From Streptomyces sp. M92 (GTDB taxonomy: Bacteria > Actinomycetota > Actinomycetes > Streptomycetales > Streptomycetaceae), in the NCBI RefSeq assembly GCF_028473745.1, contig NZ_CP101137.1, positions 4,960,001-5,024,000 on the forward strand: a stretch of 64,000 nt of DNA. The letters run 5' to 3'. Position 1 is the stretch's first letter, and each line of letters opens with the position of its first letter. Under the pieces are notes generated by a model that saw only the letters and a program-made list of their open reading frames with translations, had not been told where the DNA came from and ran no database searches. Below are positions 30,729 to 39,108 of this stretch, piece after piece. The position numbers were made by a program, and so were the translations under genes.

Positions 30729-32615
30729 TCAGTGGGGCGGCTTCAGCGGACGGTCCGCGGACGGGCGGGACGACCAGACCGCCTCCCCGCGGGTCAGCCC
30801 CGGCAGTCGCAGCTCCGCCTCCCGCACCCGCCGGGCCGGCAGCTCGCCGGTGACCAGCCAGGCCGGGTCGCCGCCGGTCGTGCCGGTGAAGTCCGCGCCC
30901 AGCGCGGCGAGCTGGGCCGTCACCGGCGCCAGTGCGTCCCCCGGCACCTCCGCCTCGAAGGAGTGGTACGGCTCGTACAGCCGCGTCCCCGCCCGCCGCA
31001 GGGCCCGGCGCAGCACGATCGGGGTGAGCCCGCGGAAGTCGGCGGCGGTGCTGACCGGGGAGCTGAAACCGGACCGGGTCAGGGTGACCCGGTAGTCCGT
31101 GACCGCGGCACCGGACAGGCCGGTCAGCAGGGTGGAGTGGACCGTCTCCTCGACGGCCTGGTGGAAGGCGCGGGGGAGGGCGCCCAGCTCCGTCTCGTAG
31201 GCGAACACCCCGCCCGAGCCGCGCGGCCCCGGCTCGACCCGCAGCCCGACCGTCGCCCAGTACCGGGTGTGGTCGAGCCACGGCATCTCCTCCGCCGCCT
31301 CGCCGGTGCCCACCGGGCGCTCCAGGAACCGGACGCGGCCCGGCGCGAACTCGGCCGCGATGCCGTAGTCCTCGGCCAGCGTCGCCGCGAGCACCTCCAT
31401 CTGGACCTCGCCGTACAGCAGGAGCGCGGTGGCGCCGGACGCCTCGGGACGGGCGTGCAGCAGCGGGTCCTGGTCGGCCAGCGCGAGCAGGGCCGAGCGC
31501 AGCGGCGCCGCCTGCCCGGGGTGCCGGGCCCGGACCAGGGTCTGCAGGGTCGGCGGGGCGAACTGCGGGGCGCGGCCGGTGAGGCCGCCGAGCCGGTCGC
31601 CGACGCGCAGGCCGCCGGGGACGCCGAGGGCCGCGATGTTCCCGGCGGTGAGCGTGCCGGCCCCGCCGACCACGTCCAGGCGGGTGACCCGGCCGGGGAC
31701 CTCGGTGGTCCGGCCGTCCGACTCGCGCCGCAGGAACGTCAGCCGCTGCCGCGGGCGCACCTCACCGTCGTACAGCCGCAGGTACGCCGTCCGCCCGCCG
31801 CCGGGACCGGGGCGCACGGCGAACACCGTGCCCCGGGGTGTCGTGCTGCCCTCCGTCGCGGGCTGGGCGGCCGGGACCAGCCGGACCAGGTCCGCGACCA
31901 GTTCGGCGACGCCCTGGCCGCCGAGTGCGGAGCCGTGGTGGAGCGGGTGGAAGGACCCGTCGGCGGTGCGGGCGGCCAGTGCGGCGGCCAGGTCCCCGGC
32001 GGTCGGCGCGGGACCGTCCACCAGTGCCGCCAGGATGCCCGGGTCGACCTCGGCCAGCGCCTCGGCGGTCCGCCCGTCCAGGGGGCGCCGGGCCACCCGG
32101 GCCCGCGCGGTGCCGGCGTCCGTCACCTCCGTCAGCGGCGCCACATGCGGGGTCAGCAGGCGTCGGACGTCGGCGAGCAGGCCGTCGGTGCGGGCGCCGG
32201 CCCGGTCGATCTTGTTGACGAAGACCAGCGTGGGCAGCCGGAGCCGGCGCAGGGTGCGCATCAGCACCCGGGTCCGCGCCTGTACGCCCTCCACGGCGGA
32301 CAGCAGCAGCACCGCGCCGTCGAGGACCTCCAGGGCGCGCTCGACCTCGGCGACGAAGTCGGAGTGCCCGGGGGTGTCGATCAGGTTGACCTGGGTGTCG
32401 CCCACGGTGAAGGAGGCGACGGCGGAGCGGATGGTGATGCCGCGGCGGCGTTCGATCGCGCCGTCGTCCGTACGGGTGTCGCCGGTGTCGACGCCGCCGA
32501 GCCGGTCGACGGCGCCGTGGTCGAACAGCAGCCGTTCGGTGAGGCTGGTCTTACCGGCGTCGACGTGGGCCAGGATGCCGATGTTCAGGGTGCGCGGGGC
32601 GTGCGGGGTCTGCAT
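30729..32615 (-). CDS. Tet(M)/Otr(A)-type ribosomal protection GTPase
   Basis: 628 aa, near the ~640 of tetracycline-resistance ribosome protection proteins. G1 AHVDAGKTS (residues 16-24), G2 RGITI, G3 DTPGH near 80 and G4 NKID near 135 are intact, followed by EF-G-like domains II-V (GEVQMEVLA near 405, LYEPYHSFEAEVP near 545). It should bind the ribosome, eject tetracycline and hydrolyse GTP. Resembles the intrinsic otrA-like genes of streptomycetes rather than a recently acquired tet(M), judging by local GC and codon use. GAGGAG lies 10 bases before the ATG. A short overlapping leader frame precedes it. Confidence 0.88.
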   Translation of the reverse strand: MQTPHAPRTLNIGILAHVDAGKTSLTERLLFDHGAVDRLGGVDTGDTRTDDGAIERRRGITIRSAVASFTVGDTQVNLIDTPGHSDFVAEVERALEVLDGAVLLLSAVEGVQARTRVLMRTLRRLRLPTLVFVNKIDRAGARTDGLLADVRRLLTPHVAPLTEVTDAGTARARVARRPLDGRTAEALAEVDPGILAALVDGPAPTAGDLAAALAARTADGSFHPLHHGSALGGQGVAELVADLVRLVPAAQPATEGSTTPRGTVFAVRPGPGGGRTAYLRLYDGEVRPRQRLTFLRRESDGRTTEVPGRVTRLDVVGGAGTLTAGNIAALGVPGGLRVGDRLGGLTGRAPQFAPPTLQTLVRARHPGQAAPLRSALLALADQDPLLHARPEASGATALLLYGEVQMEVLAATLAEDYGIAAEFAPGRVRFLERPVGTGEAAEEMPWLDHTRYWATVGLRVEPGPRGSGGVFAYETELGALPRAFHQAVEETVHSTLLTGLSGAAVTDYRVTLTRSGFSSPVSTAADFRGLTPIVLRRALRRAGTRLYEPYHSFEAEVPGDALAPVTAQLAALGADFTGTTGGDPAWLVTGELPARRVREAELRLPGLTRGEAVWSSRPSADRPLKPPH

Positions 32616-32682
32616 GCGGGGTGGACTCCTCGATAACCGTGGGCCGGAAGGGGCACTGGGGGTTTCCGAGGAGTCGGCGCAT
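32551..32682 (-). CDS. Possible leader ORF overlapping the ribosome-protection gene start (43 aa)
   Basis: ATG at 32682, frame reads MRRLLGNPQCPFRPTVIEES and onward, ending in four Arg at 32551, so it runs 65 bases into the resistance gene in another frame. Drug-stalled translation of such a leader could alter access to the downstream start. There is no good ribosome site and the peptide is not recognisable, so this is tentative. Confidence 0.25.
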   Translation of the reverse strand: MRRLLGNPQCPFRPTVIEESTPHADPARPAHPEHRHPGPRRRR

Positions 32683-32806
32683 GCGAACGATCCTGACCTG
32701 TGGGAACACGGACGGCGCCATCATGGCGTCATGCCCCGGGTTCTCCGCAACCGGATTTCCGTAAGCTGAGGCTCCCGGCCGGACAGGATCACGCGAGGAG
32801 CGGTCC

Positions 32807-33760
32807 GTGCGAGACATCGCCGTGTTCAGCGGTAGCGCCCACCCCGAGCTGGCCGAGGAGGTCTGCGCCCACCTGGGGGTGCCCCTCAGCCCCACCCGGG
32901 TCAGCCGGTTCGCCAACGACTGCCTGGAGGTGCAGCTGCGGGCCAACTGCCGGGAGCGGGACGTCTTCCTGATCCAGCCGCTGGTCAAGCCGGTCCAGGA
33001 GCACCTGGTCGAGCTGCTGATGATGTGCGACGCGGCCCGCGGGGCGTCGGCCGGCCGCATCACCGTCGTCATGCCGCACTACTCCTACGCCCGCTCCGAC
33101 AAGAAGGACGCGCCGCGCATCTCGCTCGGCGGGCGGCTGGTCGCGGACCTGCTGGTGGCGGCGGGCGCGAGCCGGGTGCTCGCCATGACCCTGCACTCGC
33201 CGCAGGTCCACGGCTTCTTCACGGTCCCGGTCGACCACCTGCACGCCCTGCGGGAGCTGGCCGCGCACTTCCGGCGGTACGACCTCTCCCGTACGACGGT
33301 CGTCTCGCCGGACCTGGGCAACGCCAAGGAGGCCGCGGCGTTCGCCCGGATGCTCGGCGCCCAGGTCGCGGCCGGTGCCAAGCAGCGGTTCGCCGACGAC
33401 CGGGTGAGCATCAGCGCCGTGATCGGGGACGTCGCCGGGCGCGACGTCATCGTGCTCGACGACGAGATCGCGAAGGGCAGCACGGTGCTGGAGCTGCTCG
33501 ACCGGCTGCGGGAGGCGGGGCCGCGCACCATCCGCCTCGCCTGCACGCACGGGCTGTTCGCGGCCGGTGCGCTGGGGCGGCTCGGCGAGCAGCCGGACGT
33601 GCTGGAGATCGTGTGCACCAACACCGTCCCGGTGCCGGTGGACGGTCACACGGACAAGCTGTGCGTGCTGTCCATCGCCCCGGCGCTGGCCGAGGCCGTG
33701 CGCCGCATCCACAACGGGGAGTCGGTCAGTGCCCTGTTCGACGCCCCGCAGGCCGGCTGA
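32807..33760 (+). CDS. Ribose-phosphate pyrophosphokinase (PRPP synthetase) paralogue
   Basis: 317 aa. Synthesises phosphoribosyl pyrophosphate from ribose-5-phosphate and ATP. Family motifs: FANDCLEVQLRANCRERDVF, PHYSYARSDKKD near residue 87 (ATP flexible loop), the metal-site segment LHSPQVHGFF near 130 and the PRPP-binding loop VLDDEIAKGST near 219. Length matches Prs. The substituted loop (DDEIAKGST for the usual DDMIDTGGT) suggests a diverged secondary copy, not the housekeeping enzyme. GTG start. Convergent overlap of 35 bases with the STAS gene. Confidence 0.87.
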   Translation: MRDIAVFSGSAHPELAEEVCAHLGVPLSPTRVSRFANDCLEVQLRANCRERDVFLIQPLVKPVQEHLVELLMMCDAARGASAGRITVVMPHYSYARSDKKDAPRISLGGRLVADLLVAAGASRVLAMTLHSPQVHGFFTVPVDHLHALRELAAHFRRYDLSRTTVVSPDLGNAKEAAAFARMLGAQVAAGAKQRFADDRVSISAVIGDVAGRDVIVLDDEIAKGSTVLELLDRLREAGPRTIRLACTHGLFAAGALGRLGEQPDVLEIVCTNTVPVPVDGHTDKLCVLSIAPALAEAVRRIHNGESVSALFDAPQAG

Positions 33761-34205
33761 CGCCGAACACCTCCTCCAGGGTCGGCCGCGGCGGCAGCAC
33801 CCCCGCCAGGCCGGTGATCCGCAGCATGCGCAGGGTCAGCGGGTGGGCGCACACCAGGTGCACCTCCCCGCCCCCGTCGAGCACCCGGTGCCGGGCCCGG
33901 TACAGCAGCCGCAGCCCGGAGCAGTCGAAGAACTCGACGCCGCCGAGGTCGAGCACCACCCGGGCGCCGGGGCGGTCCGTCTCCCGGTCCAGGAAGGGGG
34001 CCATCTCCGAGGCCGACGCGATGTCGATCTCCCCCCGGAACTCCAGCACGGTGTGCCCCCGCTCCCGGCGCACACGCAGGTGCCGGGTGGGCGACGCGGG
34101 TAACTGCCGCACGACGACCTCGCCTCCAGCCTTCCGGGTCACAACCGTCTGTTCCGCTCGGGAAGTTACCCCGATCGAGCGAGTTTGAGCATGTTCGATT
34201 GACAT
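33726..34205 (-). CDS. STAS-domain anti-sigma factor antagonist with a TTA codon
   Basis: 159 aa. Residues 45-150 form a STAS domain with LEFRGEIDIASASEM, VVLDLGGVEFFDCSGLRLL (the Ser in DCSGL is the usual phosphorylation site) and a C-terminal helix. The N-terminal 40 residues are an extension. Codon 35 is TTA (bases 34101-34103), so translation should depend on the developmental tRNA encoded by bldA. It probably frees a SigB/SigF-like sigma factor; no cognate anti-sigma kinase is next to it. It overlaps the 3' end of the PRPP synthetase gene. Confidence 0.85.
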   Translation of the reverse strand: MSIEHAQTRSIGVTSRAEQTVVTRKAGGEVVVRQLPASPTRHLRVRRERGHTVLEFRGEIDIASASEMAPFLDRETDRPGARVVLDLGGVEFFDCSGLRLLYRARHRVLDGGGEVHLVCAHPLTLRMLRITGLAGVLPPRPTLEEVFGVSRPAGRRTGH

Positions 34206-34227
34206 ATGTCATCGAAATCTCACACCG

Positions 34228-34281
34228 GAGGCCAGTAGTCGGCCAGTCGGCCGGTCGGCCGGTCGATCAGTCGGTCAGTCC
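34228..34281. repeat. Short tandem GACCGGCC/GACYGR array at the 3' end of the quinone-reductase gene
   Basis: A run of 4-8 base units such as AGTCGGCC, GGTCGGCC, GATCAGTC and GGTCAGTC fills the 70-base gap between two minus-strand genes and reaches into the last codons of the oxidoreductase. Looks like replication slippage; no function inferred. Confidence 0.5.
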
Positions 34282-35216
34282 ATGACGAGCACGAGCTTGC
34301 CCGTCGTACGGCCCGTCTCGCCCAGCGCGTGCGCCTCGGCCGCGTCGGCGAGCGGGAACGTCCGCTCGACCGTCGCCCGCAGCTTCCCCGACTCCACCAG
34401 GGCGGCGATCTCCCGCATGTCGGCCCGGTCGGCGTCGACCAGCATCCGCACCGCGCGCACACCCAGCCGCTCGGCCTCCTCGTAGAACTCGTCCGACCCG
34501 ACCGGCAGGATCGACACGACCACGCCGCCCGGGCGCAGCACGCGCAGCGACCGCAGGGACGTGTCGCCGCCGATCGTGTCCAGGACCACGTCGACGTCCT
34601 TCACGGCCTCGGCGAAGTCCGTCTCCCGGTAGTCCAGCGGCTCGTCCACGCCCAGGGAGCGCAGGAACTCGTGCTTGGCGGCGCTGGCGGTGCCGATCAC
34701 ATGGGCGCCGCGGGCCTTGGCGATCTGCACGGCCACATGGCCCACGCCTCCGGCCGCCGCGTGGACCAGCACCCGCTGTCCCGGCCGGACGTCGGCCCGC
34801 TCCACCAGGGCCTGCCACGCCGTCAGTGAGACCAGGGGCAGGGCACCGGCCTGCACGTGGTCGATCCCGGCCGGCTTGTGCGTGAAGGTGCGCGCGGGGG
34901 CGGTGACGTACTCCGCGTGGGAGCCGTGGCCGAAGGGGTAGGACAGCATCCCGAAGACCTCGTCGCCCGGCCGGAAGGCGGCGACCCCGATCCCGACCGC
35001 CTCCACCACGCCCGAGACGTCCCAGCCCAGGACGAACGGGGGCTCGCCGAGGAAGCCGCCGTTCGCCCGGTGCTTCCAGTCGGTCGGGTTGACCCCGGCG
35101 GCCCGCATCCGCACCAGCACCTCGTTCGGACGGGGCTCGGGGCGGTCGCGCCGCACCTCCTTCAGGACCTCCGGACCGCCGAGGACGTCCTGGCTGACGG
35201 CGCGCATGGTGTTCAT
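34275..35216 (-). CDS. Zinc-type alcohol dehydrogenase-like NADPH:quinone oxidoreductase
   Basis: 313 aa MDR-superfamily protein. N-terminal GroES-like domain (NEVLVRMRAAGVNPTDWKHR), then Rossmann motif HAAAGGVGHVAVQ near residue 150. Zinc-binding Cys clusters are absent, as in quinone reductases (QOR type). Uses NADPH on quinones or enones. Start at the MNTMRAV ATG, six bases after GAGGT. Confidence 0.85.
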   Translation of the reverse strand: MNTMRAVSQDVLGGPEVLKEVRRDRPEPRPNEVLVRMRAAGVNPTDWKHRANGGFLGEPPFVLGWDVSGVVEAVGIGVAAFRPGDEVFGMLSYPFGHGSHAEYVTAPARTFTHKPAGIDHVQAGALPLVSLTAWQALVERADVRPGQRVLVHAAAGGVGHVAVQIAKARGAHVIGTASAAKHEFLRSLGVDEPLDYRETDFAEAVKDVDVVLDTIGGDTSLRSLRVLRPGGVVVSILPVGSDEFYEEAERLGVRAVRMLVDADRADMREIAALVESGKLRATVERTFPLADAAEAHALGETGRTTGKLVLVMD

Positions 35217-35561
35217 CAAGAACCTCGCAAAGGGGAGAGGGGCTCCAACGGCACGGACTGCAACCTCCGACGAGATCCTGTCATTCCCCGCAGCGCCGGG
35301 CACCCGGAAGCGCGAGCGGACCTCACCCGGCCGTCGGCGGGAGGCGGAACGCAGAGCCCTCGCCCTGCGAGCGGGCGGTCACCGGACCGCCCGCACTCTC
35401 GAACTGGGCTTCCCGGGTCGAAAATCGAACCGGCAAGCGGTGCGAGACCGCCCGACCTCACATGATCTGCACGACGCCCGGTCGTGATCTTCGTTACTGC
35501 CCGGGAGCCGTGGCACGATCGGGTTCGGTCGATCACGACGCCACATCAGGAGGCCCCGCAG
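35217..35561. other. Non-coding divergent gap (345 bases)
   Basis: No convincing gene. It holds an inverted repeat GTCGTGATC (35481-35489) / GATCACGAC (35531-35539) with a 41-base spacer upstream of the PPOX gene, which could be two operator half-sites. The rest is GC-rich without promoter consensus that I can defend. Confidence 0.45.
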
Positions 35562-36026
35562 ATGACCCCGTCACCGGCCCGCAGTGCCGAGCAGCGCCGG
35601 CACGACACCCTGCACCGTCTGGACCACGACGTGGACGCCTGGGTGGCCACGGCCGACGGCGCCTCGGGCATGCCCTGGCTCGTCCCGCTGTCCTTCCTCT
35701 GGAACGGCTCCTGCCTGCTGTTCTCCACTCCCGCCGCCAGCCCCACCGGACGCAACCTGGCCGCGAGCGGACGGGCGCGGGTCGGCATCGGGCCGACCCG
35801 CGACGTGGTGATGGTCGAAGGCACCGTGGAGACCGTGGCCCCCGAGGAACTTCCCGAGCAGGACGCCGAGTTGTTCGCAGCCAAGACCGGCTTCGACCCG
35901 CGGTCGCTCGCCACGCCCTACCTGTACTTCCGCGTCCACCCGCGGCGCGTCCAGGCCTGGCGCGAGGCCGACGAGTTGGAGGGCCGCGACCTGATGCGCG
36001 AGGGCCGGTGGCTGCCGGCCGACTGA
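35562..36026 (+). CDS. Pyridoxamine-5'-phosphate oxidase-like (PPOX) family protein
   Basis: 154 aa split-barrel flavin/F420-binding protein. Visible: HDVDAWVATADGASGMPWLVPLSF-type first strands, SPTGRNLAASGRARVGIG near residue 62 (cofactor phosphate contacts), DVVMVEGTVE near 84, and a C-terminal RVHPRRVQAWRE. Actinobacterial members often use F420 for reductions; cofactor cannot be fixed here. CAGGAGG lies 8 bases before the ATG. Confidence 0.8.
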   Translation: MTPSPARSAEQRRHDTLHRLDHDVDAWVATADGASGMPWLVPLSFLWNGSCLLFSTPAASPTGRNLAASGRARVGIGPTRDVVMVEGTVETVAPEELPEQDAELFAAKTGFDPRSLATPYLYFRVHPRRVQAWREADELEGRDLMREGRWLPAD

Positions 36027-36104
36027 TCCGGCGGGACCGGGTTATCCGCAAGGTACGGGACGCGGGGCACGACCGCCCCGCGCCCGGAACCTTTCGGAGG
36101 AGAC

Positions 36105-36497
36105 ATGGCACTGGTCAACGCGGGCGTCGTGGTGCTCGACTGCGCCGAGCCCGAGAAGCTCGCCGAGTTCTACAAGGGACTGCTGGGCGCCGAGGAGAGC
36201 GAGGCGACCGCCAACCGGATCGAGATCCAGGGGCCCGACGGCTTCCGCATGGCCTTCCGCCGGGACGTCAACGCCACCCCGCCCAGCTGGCCCCGCCCCG
36301 AGAACTCCCTCCAGGCCCACCTGGACTTCTGGGTGGACGATCTGGATGAGGCGGAACGAGGTGTCGTCGAACTGGGCGGGCGCCCGGTGGAGGCGAAGGA
36401 CGCGCTCGGCATGCACGAGGAGCGCGGTTACTCCGACCCCTCGGGCCACTCGTTCACCTTGCGTCGTACCGCGCCGACGGCGCCCAAGCAGGGCTAG
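36105..36497 (+). CDS. VOC-family (glyoxalase/bleomycin-resistance-like) protein
   Basis: 130 aa, two beta-alpha-beta-beta-beta modules: AGVVVLDCAEPEKLAEFYKG and LDFWVDDLDEAERGVVELGG, ending YSDPSGHSFTL with a conserved Gly-His. Small-molecule-binding or metal-dependent enzyme of the Glo_EDI type; no ligand assigned. GGAGGAGAC precedes the ATG; 78 bases after the PPOX gene. Confidence 0.85.
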   Translation: MALVNAGVVVLDCAEPEKLAEFYKGLLGAEESEATANRIEIQGPDGFRMAFRRDVNATPPSWPRPENSLQAHLDFWVDDLDEAERGVVELGGRPVEAKDALGMHEERGYSDPSGHSFTLRRTAPTAPKQG

Positions 36498-36519
36498 GGG
36501 CTGTCCTTAAGGGTGCGGG

Positions 36520-36819
36520 TCAGTCCCGGCCGCCCTTCTCGGGGACCGGCCAGACGCCGGTCGAGCGCTCGATGGCCTTGGCGCCCGTGCGGTCCACCGC
36601 ACTGCGCACCGCGGCGAAGATGGCGCCCTGGATCGCCGCGGCCAGCAGGATCTCGCCCCAGCCGCGGTCCGGGTCCAGGGCGTCGGGCGCGTCGTCCTCG
36701 TGCCGGATCATCTTCCAGGTCTTCTGGAACGTCATCCCGGCCAGCGTGCCGCCCAGCCAGCCGAGCGCGAACCCGACGGGCTTGTAGGCGAGGGGGAGCT
36801 TCTTCTTTTTCTTCGCCAT
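36520..36819 (-). CDS. DUF4235 small membrane protein
   Basis: 99 aa. Lys-rich N-terminus (MAKKKKKLPLAYKP), membrane segment VGFALGWLGGTLAGMTF, then WGEILLAAAIQGAIFAAVRSAVDR as a second helix. This is the DUF4235 pattern, of unknown function and common in actinobacteria. Start at ATG with GGAGACC upstream; longer frames extend into the next gene. Convergent with the VOC gene (22-base gap). Confidence 0.8.
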   Translation of the reverse strand: MAKKKKKLPLAYKPVGFALGWLGGTLAGMTFQKTWKMIRHEDDAPDALDPDRGWGEILLAAAIQGAIFAAVRSAVDRTGAKAIERSTGVWPVPEKGGRD

Positions 36820-36878
36820 GGGGTCTCCTTGTCTCGTGTTGTCTCGTGTGCGCCGAATGGTCGTACGGATGTCCCGGA

Positions 36879-37904
36879 TCAGGCCCTGCCCCGCACCGGC
36901 ACCTCCTCGTCGGTGCGGACCGGCCCCGGCGCGGTGCCCTCGCCGAACGGGCTGCCGCCCAGTTCCTGACGGTGATGGGGCGTGAGCCAGCCGGACAGGT
37001 CCGGGCCGAGGGGCACGATGGCGGTCGGGTTGATGCCGGTGTGCACCTGGTAGTAGTGACGCTTGATGTGGTCGAAGTCGACGGTGTCGCCGAAACCCGG
37101 CGTCTGGAACAGATCGCGGACGTACCCCCACAGCACCGTGTTCTCGGCCAGCTTCCAGCGGTTGCACTTGAAGTGGCCGTGGTACACGGCGTCGAAGCGG
37201 ACCAGCGTGGTGAACAGCCGGATGTCCGCCTCGGTGATCGTGTCGCCGACGAGGTAGCGCTGCCGCTCCAGGCGGGGCACCAACTGCTCCAGGCGCCGGA
37301 ACACGCCCGCGCACGCCTGCTCGTACTCCTCCTGGCCGGTGGCGAAGCCCGCCCGGTAGACCCCGTTGTTGACGTCCTCGTAGACGCCCGCCATGACCTC
37401 GTCGATCTCGTCGCGCAGCGCCTCGGGGTACAGGTCGGGGGCGCCCGGCCGGTGCAGGGACGTCCACTCGGTCGCGAGGTCCAGGGTGATCTGCTGGAAG
37501 TCGTTGGTGACCAGCTTCCCGCTGGGCACGTCCACGATCGCCGGCACGCTGACCCCGCCCGGGTAGCCGGTCTCCCGGCGGTCGTAGGCCTCGCTGAGGT
37601 AGCGGATGCCGAGGACCGGGTCGCGGCCGTCCGGGTCCAGGGTGAACCGCCAGCTGCGGTCGTCCTGGACCGGGTCGGCGACCGCGAGGGACAGGGCGTC
37701 CTCCAGGCCGAGCAGCCGGCGGGAGACCAGCGCCCGGCTCGCCCACGGACAGGCCCGGCTCACCACCAGCCGGTAGCGGCCGGGCGCCACCGGCCAGCCG
37801 TCCCGGCCGTCCGCGGTGATCCGGTCCGCGAAGTGGCTCCTGGACCGCTTGAACGCCTTCCTGCCGTAGCCGCTGTTGCCGGGCGTCCCGTCGTCACCGC
37901 TCAT
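36879..37904 (-). CDS. Glutathionyl-hydroquinone reductase-like protein (Xi-class GST, ECM4/YqjG)
   Basis: 341 aa. Catalytic Cys lies in SRACPWASRA near residue 53; VPAIVDVPSGKLVTNDFQQI and the C-terminal helical domain ERQRYLVGDTITEADIRLF complete the Xi-class fold, and length fits. The family reduces glutathionyl-hydroquinones. Streptomyces make mycothiol rather than glutathione, so the true thiol is probably mycothiol. GGAGGGCAGGGGT precedes the ATG. Divergent from the CDF transporter gene. Confidence 0.87.
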   Translation of the reverse strand: MSGDDGTPGNSGYGRKAFKRSRSHFADRITADGRDGWPVAPGRYRLVVSRACPWASRALVSRRLLGLEDALSLAVADPVQDDRSWRFTLDPDGRDPVLGIRYLSEAYDRRETGYPGGVSVPAIVDVPSGKLVTNDFQQITLDLATEWTSLHRPGAPDLYPEALRDEIDEVMAGVYEDVNNGVYRAGFATGQEEYEQACAGVFRRLEQLVPRLERQRYLVGDTITEADIRLFTTLVRFDAVYHGHFKCNRWKLAENTVLWGYVRDLFQTPGFGDTVDFDHIKRHYYQVHTGINPTAIVPLGPDLSGWLTPHHRQELGGSPFGEGTAPGPVRTDEEVPVRGRA

Positions 37905-38035
37905 ACCCCTGCCCTCCGGTCGTCCGTGTGCTCTGGTGGACACGTTCCCCGTTTTCGGCCGTCGGCACTGGTGGGCCCCGGCGGGCCACCCGCAAGGCGG
38001 GTGTGAGCCACGCGGGTGGGGGCAGTCGGCCCCTC

Positions 38036-39043
38036 GTGAGTGCGACGACGAGTGCGACAGCGAGCGTGACGGCCTCAAAACGGGCGCCGGAGCGGAAGAC
38101 CGACCGCAGGACACGCGTCACCGTGCTGGTGGCCCTGGCCGCCAACCTGGTGATCGCCGTGGCCAAGGCGGTGGGAGGCTTCCTCGCAGGGTCGCCCGCC
38201 CTGCTGTCCGAGGCGGCGCACTCGGTGGCCGACAGCCTGAACGAGGTCTTCCTCCTCGCCGCGCTGCGCCGCAGCCGTCGGCCCGCCGACCGGCGGCACC
38301 CCTTCGGCTACGGGAAGGAACGGTTCTTCTGGTCGCTGCTGGCCGCCGTCGGCATCTTCGTCATGGGCGGCTGCTTCTCCTTCTACCAGGGAGTGGAGGC
38401 CCTGCGCACCGGAGGGCAGGAGGAGCTCAGCGGCTACGTGGCCGGTCTGATCGTGCTCGCGGTCGCCCTGCTCGCCGAGGGCGGCTCCCTGCTGCGCGCC
38501 CTGTACCAGGTGCGGGGCCAGGGCGGGGTCGCCGCCGGTCTGCGAGACCCGGCGCTGCGCACGGTCGTCGCCGAGGACGGCACCGCGGTGCTCGGGGTGA
38601 CCCTCGCCATGACCGGCATGATCCTGCACATGGTCACCGGTCAGGTCGTGTGGGAGGCCTGCGCCTCACTCGCCATCGGCGCGCTGCTCGTCTACGTGGC
38701 CTACCGGCTGGGCCGCGAGGCCCGCGACCAGCTGATCGGCGAGGCCGCCGACCCGGAGGCCAGCGGCCGGATCCGCTCGCTGCTGCGGGCGCAGCCGGAG
38801 ATCGACAGCGTCGAGGCGCTGTTCACCATGAAGACGGGACTCGACTCCACCCTGGTGGCCGCCCGCGTCGACCTGATGCCAGGCCTGGACAGCGAGCAGG
38901 TGGAGGAGGTCGCCGTGCGCATCAAGCGGTCGATCGCCCACACCGTCCCCGAGGCGGAGCAGATCTTCCTCGACGTCACCGACCGGCGGGCGCGCGAGGC
39001 GGCGGAAAGCCCCGCCGCGACGGGGGAACGCGGCGGGGCCTGA
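38036..39043 (+). CDS. Cation diffusion facilitator (CDF) metal transporter
   Basis: 335 aa. Six membrane helices; first is VTVLVALAANLVIAVAKAVG. Metal-site motif SEAAHSVADSLNE (His/Asp pair) near residue 55 and HPFGYGKERFFW follow, with a matching ED-G-A site near 170, and a cytoplasmic C-terminal domain IDSVEALFTMKTGLDSTLVAA. Exports divalent metal (zinc, iron, cobalt or manganese) against protons. Start put at GTG 38036; an in-frame upstream CTG/ATG would add a low-complexity leader. Its last codons hold a terminator hairpin. Confidence 0.86.
   Translation: MSATTSATASVTASKRAPERKTDRRTRVTVLVALAANLVIAVAKAVGGFLAGSPALLSEAAHSVADSLNEVFLLAALRRSRRPADRRHPFGYGKERFFWSLLAAVGIFVMGGCFSFYQGVEALRTGGQEELSGYVAGLIVLAVALLAEGGSLLRALYQVRGQGGVAAGLRDPALRTVVAEDGTAVLGVTLAMTGMILHMVTGQVVWEACASLAIGALLVYVAYRLGREARDQLIGEAADPEASGRIRSLLRAQPEIDSVEALFTMKTGLDSTLVAARVDLMPGLDSEQVEEVAVRIKRSIAHTVPEAEQIFLDVTDRRAREAAESPAATGERGGA
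39004..39039 (-). terminator. Terminator hairpin embedded in the 3' end of the CDF gene
   Basis: GCCCCGCCGCG (minus strand, 39039-39029), loop TTCCCCCGT, CGCGGCGGGGC (39019-39009), then TTTCCGCC: an 11-bp perfect stem with a T-start tail on the minus strand. It should stop transcripts of the convergent F420-type gene (39109). Same loop core as the terminator at 24841-24874. Confidence 0.7.
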
Positions 39044-39108
39044 CCCACGTGTGCCCGGTCGGCGCCGCTCCATGCGCACCGAATCCGGACAACACGTTCC
39101 GGCCCGGC

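Noticed and set aside
30729..32615. Recently acquired tet(M) resistance gene
   Set aside because: GC content and codon use match neighbours, no mobile element or repeats flank it, and the protein resembles intrinsic streptomycete Otr(A)-type factors.
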